This document shows positions 58,076-64,000 of a DNA stretch of 64,000 nt, one piece after another. The translations under genes and the position numbers were made by a program. The first letter of the stretch is position 1; every line of letters starts with the position of its first letter. The stretch covers positions 47,716-111,715 of the forward strand of contig NZ_KE992155.1 in assembly GCF_000466425.1 (NCBI RefSeq). Direction: 5' to 3'. The notes beneath the pieces were generated by a model, which saw only the letters and a program-made list of their open reading frames with translations, was not told the DNA's origin and made no database searches. Origin of the DNA: Capnocytophaga sp. oral taxon 863 str. F0517. GTDB taxonomy: Bacteria; Bacteroidota; Bacteroidia; Flavobacteriales; Flavobacteriaceae.

Positions 58076-58882
58076 ATGAAAAAGATATTATGTATAGGCT
58101 TACTAATGGTGCTTGCCGCTTGTAAGACCAATCCTTTTACAGGAAAAAGTACCTTGAACTTTATGTCTAATAGTTCTCTATTTCCTACTTCTTTCTCTCA
58201 GTACAATGAGTTTTTGACTACCAATAAGGTAATCAAAGGAACTCCTGAGGCAGAGATGATTAAGCGGGTAGGGGAACGTATCGCTAAGGCCTCCAAACTA
58301 TGGTTGGATAGAAATGGATATGCAGGGTACCTCAATGATTATCGCTGGGAATACAACCTTGTGGAGAGTAAGGAACTCAATGCTTGGTGTATGCCTGGGG
58401 GCAAGATTGTCTTCTATACTGGTATCCTCCCTATTGCTAAGAATGAACGTGGCGTAGCGGTGATCATGGGACACGAGGTGGCTCATGCCTTGGCCGACCA
58501 TGGGGCACAACGTATGAGTGCCTCTACGATTCAGCAGATAGGTGCTTTGGCTGGTAATGTATTGTTGAGCAATAGCAAATACCTCAACGAGTTCAATACT
58601 GCCTATGGTCTCGGTACTCAGGTAGGGGTAATGCTCCCTTTCAGTAGAAGTCATGAGACCGAAGCCGATTCCATTGGACTTCAGATTATGGCCTTGGCGG
58701 GTTATGATCCCGAAGAGGGATATAAGCTGTGGGAACGTATGAGTGCTGCCTCAGGAGGGGGAAGTTCCAATTCGCTCCTTAGTACGCATCCTTCCAATGA
58801 ATCTCGTATCGCCAATCTCAAACAATTGGCTCCCAAGGTAAAAGCGGAAGCACAGAAGTACGGAATTACTCATTTTGAATAG
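58076..58882 (+). CDS. M48-family metallopeptidase lipoprotein
   Basis: The 268-aa protein (start at MKKILCIGLLMVLAACK, since TATCTTTG at 58047-58054 lies upstream) has a lipobox A-A-C-K and the zinc site 'MGHEVAHALADHGAQRM' (HExxH), plus 'SHETEADSIGLQIM' (third ligand Glu). It resembles the Bacteroidota Loi/BepA-type peptidases that quality-control outer-membrane proteins. Confidence 0.92.
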   Translation: MKKILCIGLLMVLAACKTNPFTGKSTLNFMSNSSLFPTSFSQYNEFLTTNKVIKGTPEAEMIKRVGERIAKASKLWLDRNGYAGYLNDYRWEYNLVESKELNAWCMPGGKIVFYTGILPIAKNERGVAVIMGHEVAHALADHGAQRMSASTIQQIGALAGNVLLSNSKYLNEFNTAYGLGTQVGVMLPFSRSHETEADSIGLQIMALAGYDPEEGYKLWERMSAASGGGSSNSLLSTHPSNESRIANLKQLAPKVKAEAQKYGITHFE

Positions 58883-58897
58883 ACTAAGAATACAAAG

Positions 58898-58925
58898 AGG
58901 CTGTCCTAGAAGGATAGCCTTTTTT
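58898..58925 (+). terminator. terminator of the M48 peptidase gene
   Basis: AGGCTGTCCT (58898-58907) pairs with AGGATAGCCT (58911-58920), one G-U pair, then T5. Confidence 0.8.
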
Positions 58926-58998
58926 GTGGATATCTTTCAGGCTTCACCTTTTACTTTCTACTTTATTTTCCCTATCTTTGCGCCTTATTTCTCTGTAT

Positions 58999-61122
58999 AT
59001 GACAAATATCCAATTTATTAAAAATCAAACACAACTGACCGAAAAAGCGATAGAGAACACCCTCGCACTACTCTCTGAAGGCTGTACTATCCCCTTTGTA
59101 GCACGTTATCGAAAGGATAGAACAGGCAACTTAGATGAGGTGGCTATCGAGAAAATTGCCAAAACGCAAAATGAGTATGACAATATCGTAAAGCGCAAAG
59201 AGACAATCCTTACCAGTATAGAAGAACAAGGTAAGCTAACGGAGGAATTGCGTAGTCGTATTGAAAATTCATTTGAACTCAATGAGTTGGAGGATTTGTA
59301 CTTACCATATAAGAAAAAACGCAAGACCAAGGGCGATGTAGCCAAAGAAAATGGACTGGAGCCTTTAGCTAAGCAACTGATGAGCCAGCGAGTAACTGAT
59401 TTGGAACAGCTGGCAGGGCGTTATTTGTCCGAAAAGGTAGCCTCTGTGGAACAGGCACTACAAGGGGCTTCGGATATTATAGCCGAGTGGATCAATGAAA
59501 ATATGTATGTACGCCGAACCCTTAGAAGGGTCTTCCACCGCAAAGCACTGCTCTGTGCAGAGGTGGCCAAAGGAAAAGAAAATGAGGAAGAGGCACAGAA
59601 ATATGCGCAGTATTTTGACTGGAACGAACCTCTTACCAAGGCTCCTTCTCACCGGGTATTGGCAATTCTCCGCGGGGAAAAAGAAGGCTATATCAAAATG
59701 AAAGTGGAGGTAGAACCCGAAGAAACGCTTCCTTTTATTGAAGAAACAGTGATAAAAGGCAGTGGAGAGGTCGCTGATTTTCTTAAAAAGACGGTCAAAG
59801 ATAGCTACAAACGCCTTTTGGAGCCTTCAATCTCCAATGAGACTCTACAAGAAGCCAAGGATAAGGCCGATGCCAAGGCTATTTCAGTCTTTGCAGAGAA
59901 CCTCTCTCAGTTACTTTTGGCTTCTCCCTTAGGAGAAAGACGTATTTTGGCTATAGATCCAGGGTTCCGTACCGGTTGCAAGGTCGTTTGTTTGGATGAG
60001 AAGGGAGATTTGCTTCACAATGAGACGATTTACCCACATGCCCCCCAGTATGAAACGGCCTTATCCTCTAAGATAATTCGAGCCATGGTGGAGCGTTACC
60101 AAATAGAAGCTATTAGTATAGGTAATGGTACAGCTTCACGAGAAACGGAGCACTTTATCAAGCAGATTTCTTTTCCTCATCCGGTACAGATTTTTGTAGT
60201 GAGTGAGGCGGGGGCATCGGTATATTCGGCCTCCAAGATAGCACGTGATGAATTTCCTGACTATGATGTAACAGTGCGTGGGGCGGTCTCCATTGGACGC
60301 CGCTTGGCTGATCCCTTAGCTGAATTGGTTAAGATAGAGCCCAAATCCATCGGGGTGGGGCAGTACCAACACGATGTGAATCAGTCTTTGCTCAAGCAGG
60401 AACTCGATGCTACTGTAATTCGCTGTGTGAACAAGGTGGGGGTGAACCTCAATACCGCCAGTAAGTCTTTGCTCAGCTATGTATCAGGGATAGGAGAGAA
60501 GATGGCTGAAAATATTGTGGCTTATCGCTCGGCCAATGGGGCTTTTTCTTGCCGAGAAGATCTTAAGAAGGTACCTCGCTTGGGTGATAAGGTTTATCAA
60601 CAGGCGGTGGCTTTTTTGCGGGTACATCACAGTGATAATCCTTTGGACAACTCCGCGGTACACCCCGAGGCCTATCCTATTATCAAGCAGATGGCTAAGG
60701 ACTTAGGGGTCTCTGTCGAAAAACTCATAGGAAATAAGCAGGCTATAGCCGCCATTGATATCAAGAAATATCAAACTCCTGAAGTAGGCGAACTTTACCT
60801 TAAGGATGTACTGAAGGAATTGGAAAAACCAGGGCTGGATCCGCGCCAAGGGGCAAAGGTATTTGAGTTTGATCCTAATGTAAAGACCTTTGACGATGTA
60901 CGTGTCGGTATGGTGCTTCCAGGAATTGTCAATAACATCACTGCCTTTGGCTGCTTTGTGGATATAGGAGTCAAGGAAAGCGGCTTGGTACATATCTCCC
61001 AACTCAAGGAAGGTTATGTATCCGATGTCAATGAAGTCGTCAAGCTCCACCAACAAGTACAAGTAAAGGTTATAGAAGTGGATACCGCTCGTAAGCGTAT
61101 CTCGCTGAGTATGATACTCTAA
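58999..61122 (+). CDS. tex: Tex-family RNA-binding protein
   Basis: The 707-aa protein (start at MTNIQFIKNQTQLTEKA; the longer frame overlaps the TATCTTTG box at 58973) has the Tex N-terminal domain ('GCTIPFVARYRKDRTGNLDE'), a YqgF-like domain ('RILAIDPGFRTGCKVVCLDEKG'), HhH ('VSGIGEKMAENIVAYRSANG'), and a C-terminal S1 domain ('VRVGMVLPGIVNNITAFGCFVDIGVKESGLVHISQL'). Tex acts in RNA metabolism and transcription. Confidence 0.95.
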   Translation: MTNIQFIKNQTQLTEKAIENTLALLSEGCTIPFVARYRKDRTGNLDEVAIEKIAKTQNEYDNIVKRKETILTSIEEQGKLTEELRSRIENSFELNELEDLYLPYKKKRKTKGDVAKENGLEPLAKQLMSQRVTDLEQLAGRYLSEKVASVEQALQGASDIIAEWINENMYVRRTLRRVFHRKALLCAEVAKGKENEEEAQKYAQYFDWNEPLTKAPSHRVLAILRGEKEGYIKMKVEVEPEETLPFIEETVIKGSGEVADFLKKTVKDSYKRLLEPSISNETLQEAKDKADAKAISVFAENLSQLLLASPLGERRILAIDPGFRTGCKVVCLDEKGDLLHNETIYPHAPQYETALSSKIIRAMVERYQIEAISIGNGTASRETEHFIKQISFPHPVQIFVVSEAGASVYSASKIARDEFPDYDVTVRGAVSIGRRLADPLAELVKIEPKSIGVGQYQHDVNQSLLKQELDATVIRCVNKVGVNLNTASKSLLSYVSGIGEKMAENIVAYRSANGAFSCREDLKKVPRLGDKVYQQAVAFLRVHHSDNPLDNSAVHPEAYPIIKQMAKDLGVSVEKLIGNKQAIAAIDIKKYQTPEVGELYLKDVLKELEKPGLDPRQGAKVFEFDPNVKTFDDVRVGMVLPGIVNNITAFGCFVDIGVKESGLVHISQLKEGYVSDVNEVVKLHQQVQVKVIEVDTARKRISLSMIL

Positions 61123-61151
61123 TCAGAATTTACAATCTAAAGAAGAGAACT

Positions 61152-63200
61152 ATGATGCCACCCAAAGCACCTAAAAAAGAAAAGGTATTAGAAATACATA
61201 ACGATAAACGTATAGATCCTTATTTTTGGCTTAATGAACGAGATACTCCAGAGGTATTATCCTATTTGGAAGCAGAGAATGCCTATTTCACCGAGCAGAT
61301 GAAGCATACAGAAGCTTTCCAAAAAACACTCTTAGAGGAGATGAGAAGCCGAATTAAGGAAGATGACGAATCTGTACCTTACAGATATAACGGCTATTGG
61401 TATTATTCTCGTTTTCAGCAAGGGAAGGAATATCCCATCTATCTTAGGCGGGAGGATGTCCCCAATGCTGTAGAGGAGGTACTCTTTGATGTAAATGAGA
61501 TGGCCGAGGGACATAAGTTCTACCAGTTTGCTGAATTTTCGGTAAGTGGGGACAACCAATGGGCTTCCTTTTCAGTAGATACAAGGGGGCGACGTATGTA
61601 TTCGCTCTTTATCAAGAACTTACGAACAGGAGAAATCCTTCCTGTGGAGATAAAAAATACAGATGGAGGAAGCTGTTGGGCAAATGATAATCAAACCATT
61701 TTCTATACTAAGATAGATCCCCAAACGCTTCGCTCTTATAAAATCTATCGACATCAGTTGGGAACCTCTACCAAGGAAGATGTCTTGGTATTCCATGAAA
61801 AGGATGAAACGTTTAACACCGGGATATTCAAGTCTAAGTCAGAGAGATTTCTTATTATTCAGTCGGATAGTACCCTTTCTTCAGAGAGTCGTTTCTTGGA
61901 ATCGGCTACTCCTACAGGGGAATTTAAGATTTTTCAGCCACGTGAAAGAGGATTGGAATACGATATAGCTCATTATGGTGATTTTTTCTATGTTCTAAAC
62001 AATGCAGAAAGCGCTACCAACTTTAAATTGGACAAAACACCTATTGAAAAGACTGAAAAAGCGTATTGGCAACCAGTGATTCCTCATCAGGAGGCCATTC
62101 GTTTGGAGGAAATAGATATATTCAAGGAGTATTTGGTCGTTACACAGCGATATAATGGTCTCTCTCAGATACATATTATACGTTGGGATGGCCAGGGGGA
62201 ACATTATTTGCCTTTTGATAATGAGACTTATACCGCCTCCACAGGACTTAATTTGGATTTTGATACCGAGATACTTCGTTATACCTACAATTCTATGACG
62301 ACCCCTTACTCGGTGATTGATTATAATATGCGCACCTCAGAGAAACAGGTTATGAAGGAGCAACAGGTATTGGGGGGCACATTTGACAAGGAAAACTATA
62401 CCTCCGAAAGGCTTTGGGCAATAGCGGCCGATGGTACTCAAATTCCTATTTCTATAGTCTATCGCAAGGGAATAAAGCGAGATGGCTCCTCTCCTTTATT
62501 ACTCTATGGCTATGGTTCTTATGGGATTACCATAGAGCCTTCGTTCTCTACCACACGCCTTAGCTTATTGGATAGGGGCTTTATCTTTGCAATAGCTCAT
62601 ATTCGTGGAGGAGAATACCTGGGACGTCCTTGGTATGAGGCTGGAAAGTTACTCCATAAAAAGAATACCTTCACCGACTTTATAGATTGTGCAAAGTATC
62701 TGATAGCGAACCAATATACCTCCGCTGCTCATTTGTATGCCATGGGAGGTTCTGCAGGAGGCTTACTCATGGGAGCGGTAATCAATCAGGCACCGGAACT
62801 TTTTCATGGTGTGGTGGCCAATGTTCCTTTTGTGGATGTGGTAACCACTATGTTGGACGAGGAGATTCCCCTTACCACAGGCGAATATGACGAATGGGGC
62901 AATCCTCATCAAAAGGAGTATTACCACTATATGCTCAGTTATTCTCCTTATGATAATGTATGTGCGCAGGAATATCCTAACTTGTTGGTACTCACCGGTT
63001 ATCACGATTCCCAAGTACAGTATTGGGAGCCAGCTAAGTGGGTGGCTAAGCTTAGAGAACTCAAGACAGATAATAACTCCTTGCTATTCTATACAGATAT
63101 GAGTTCGGGACATAGTGGAGCCTCTGGACGTTATGAGTCTCTCAAGGAAATAGTACGCGAATATGCCTTCTTATTTGATTTGGAACATATACAGCAATAA
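61152..63200 (+). CDS. ptrB: S9 family oligopeptidase B
   Basis: The 682-aa protein has a seven-bladed-propeller N-terminal half and a C-terminal hydrolase: nucleophile Ser in 'YAMGGSAGGLLMGAVINQAP', Asp in 'YHDSQVQYWEPAKWV', and His in 'SSGHSGASGRYESL'. 'YGSYGITIEPSFSTTRLSLLDRGFIFAIAHIRGGEYLG' is the oxyanion region. It cleaves after basic residues in peptides. No signal is seen, so it is cytosolic. Confidence 0.93.
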   Translation: MMPPKAPKKEKVLEIHNDKRIDPYFWLNERDTPEVLSYLEAENAYFTEQMKHTEAFQKTLLEEMRSRIKEDDESVPYRYNGYWYYSRFQQGKEYPIYLRREDVPNAVEEVLFDVNEMAEGHKFYQFAEFSVSGDNQWASFSVDTRGRRMYSLFIKNLRTGEILPVEIKNTDGGSCWANDNQTIFYTKIDPQTLRSYKIYRHQLGTSTKEDVLVFHEKDETFNTGIFKSKSERFLIIQSDSTLSSESRFLESATPTGEFKIFQPRERGLEYDIAHYGDFFYVLNNAESATNFKLDKTPIEKTEKAYWQPVIPHQEAIRLEEIDIFKEYLVVTQRYNGLSQIHIIRWDGQGEHYLPFDNETYTASTGLNLDFDTEILRYTYNSMTTPYSVIDYNMRTSEKQVMKEQQVLGGTFDKENYTSERLWAIAADGTQIPISIVYRKGIKRDGSSPLLLYGYGSYGITIEPSFSTTRLSLLDRGFIFAIAHIRGGEYLGRPWYEAGKLLHKKNTFTDFIDCAKYLIANQYTSAAHLYAMGGSAGGLLMGAVINQAPELFHGVVANVPFVDVVTTMLDEEIPLTTGEYDEWGNPHQKEYYHYMLSYSPYDNVCAQEYPNLLVLTGYHDSQVQYWEPAKWVAKLRELKTDNNSLLFYTDMSSGHSGASGRYESLKEIVREYAFLFDLEHIQQ

Positions 63201-63210
63201 GTATTTAAAA

Positions 63211-63237
63211 AATCCTCTTTTTATAGGGGATTTTTTT
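63211..63237 (+). terminator. terminator of the oligopeptidase gene
   Basis: AATCCTC (63211-63217) pairs with GGGGATT (63226-63232), one G-T pair, then T-run to 63237. Confidence 0.75.
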
Positions 63238-63384
63238 ATTTTGTACCTATTGGTAGAAAAGAAAAAATAATTTAGCAATTTGTATAGATTATATCTATTA
63301 AAAGTATTAAAATAAAGACAAAAAAGAATTTTAATGCGAATAATATCGTATTTTTGCAGGAGAAAAACCAATAATTTTACTATC

Positions 63385-64000
63385 ATGAAAGGATACTACC
63401 TACTGATATGGCTCTTCCTCCCTATATCCCTATTGGCTCAAGAAGAAAAAGAACTCTCTAAGAAAGAACAAGCAAAGATAGAGAAATTAGAGAGACAATC
63501 GCGCCTCTTTGCCTATGAGGGGTATCAGGCGCATAAGGCACATAAGCTTTCTGAATCTGAAATGGATTACCGAAAAGCAATCTCTAAAAATAGTGAGAAT
63601 ACTATCGCTCGGTATAATATGGGCGATGTACTCTATTCCCAAAAGGCTTATGAGGAGGCGGCAAATCATTTCAGGGAAGTCACCATGAGTAAAAAAGCAA
63701 GCAAAGAAGAAAAACACAAGGCTTTCCATAACTTAGGAAACTTGGCTATGGAAAATAAAAAATATGAAGAAGCAGTACAATACTACAAAGAGGCCTTACG
63801 CAATCAGCCCTCTGATGATGAAACCCGTTATAACTTAGCCGTTGCTAAAGAAAAACTGGATCAACAGAAGAAAAACGATAATAAAGATAACAAAAACAAT
63901 AAAGACAATAAGGACAATAAAGACAATAAGGACAACAAAGACAATAAGGACAACAAAGACAATAAAGATAACAAAGATAATAAGGATAACAAAGATAATA
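63385..64000 (+). CDS. batC: TPR protein BatC-like (partial)
   Basis: The frame opens at ATG 63385 behind a TATTTTTG box (63349-63356). A signal peptide ends 'LFLPISLLAQ'; then come TPR repeats (about residues 40-150, 'IARYNMGDVLYSQKAYEEAANHF', 'AFHNLGNLAMENKKYEEAVQYYKEAL'). From about residue 160 a K-D-N/K-D-K tract begins and runs off the window. The pattern matches BatC of the Bat aerotolerance operon of Bacteroidota, but the neighbours are not seen. Confidence 0.8.
   Translation, partial: MKGYYLLIWLFLPISLLAQEEKELSKKEQAKIEKLERQSRLFAYEGYQAHKAHKLSESEMDYRKAISKNSENTIARYNMGDVLYSQKAYEEAANHFREVTMSKKASKEEKHKAFHNLGNLAMENKKYEEAVQYYKEALRNQPSDDETRYNLAVAKEKLDQQKKNDNKDNKNNKDNKDNKDNKDNKDNKDNKDNKDNKDNKDNKDN
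63871..64000 (+). repeat. KDN-encoding tandem repeat in the BatC-like gene
   Basis: Imperfect 9-bp units (AAxGACAAx, encoding K-D-N) are repeated through the end of the window, about 14 times, with alternating synonymous changes (AAG/AAA, AAT/AAC). The encoded tract is K/D/N-rich linker. Confidence 0.85.

Overview
The window looks like DNA of a member of the Bacteroidota, class Flavobacteriia. Promoters are of the TTG-N19-TAnnTTTG type, base composition is AT-rich, and the right-hand host genes (MazG, XerD, Tex, LptE, SecG, a Bat-operon TPR lipoprotein, M1/M48/S9 peptidases) are typical of that group. Capnocytophaga is a reasonable guess but the genus is not proven from sequence alone. About 44.2 kb of the window is one siphovirus-type prophage whose left end lies outside the window. 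The remaining ~20 kb is host chromosome.

Prophage, late half (1-21.3 kb, almost all minus strand, so read right to left): a 41-aa very basic peptide, a PAPS-reductase/ParB-like pair (IbrA/IbrB-like), small and large terminase, distal-tail and 1301-aa tail-tip proteins, portal, and a MuF head protein carrying a CdiA-type nuclease tail. After a small plus-strand island come scaffold, decoration, capsid, connectors, tail tube, a tail assembly chaperone with a -1 frameshift site, a holin/endolysin/u-spanin-like lysis cassette, and the tape measure protein, which runs off the left edge. Two late promoters (7.66 and 21.2 kb) share an identical 28-bp block at the same distance upstream of a -7 box and both lack a -33 box, which suggests a common activator.

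Prophage, early half (21.3-40.5 kb, minus strand): about 40 small genes for recombination (RecT, DUF1351-like, MBL-fold nuclease-like, NinB-like), a SNF2-like helicase, a DNA methyltransferase, a VRR-NUC nuclease, a dNMP-kinase-like protein, ASCH proteins, a BRO antirepressor, an SPFH lipoprotein and many unknowns. Several intergenic spacers fold into RNA structures. One is a 50-nt tRNA-like element with acceptor stem and T-arm but no anticodon arm.

Lysogeny module (40.5-43.9 kb): divergent, well-formed promoters with an operator-like inverted repeat; then, on the plus strand, a PUA/EVE-like plus PD-(D/E)XK nuclease (candidate modification-dependent defence protein), a LexA/CI-like S24 repressor and a small membrane protein. 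The right attachment site is marked by the 3' part of a tRNA gene (probably tRNA-Arg) at 44151-44202.

A ~200-nt structured RNA with its own promoter and terminator occurs twice: once in the prophage island (8.76-8.96 kb) and once just outside the prophage (44.56-44.76 kb). The copies differ in sequence but keep the same helices, including compensatory changes in the terminator stem. I do not recognise the family, and it is the strongest candidate for something undescribed here.

Host flank (44.7-64 kb): an HD hydrolase, two tandem aromatic amino acid permease paralogues, LptE, a TPR protein, SecG, a YD-repeat secreted protein, MazG, a cone-less class I ribonucleotide reductase with a terminator in its leader, XerD, M1 peptidase, M48 peptidase, Tex, oligopeptidase B, and the start of a TPR/BatC-like protein.
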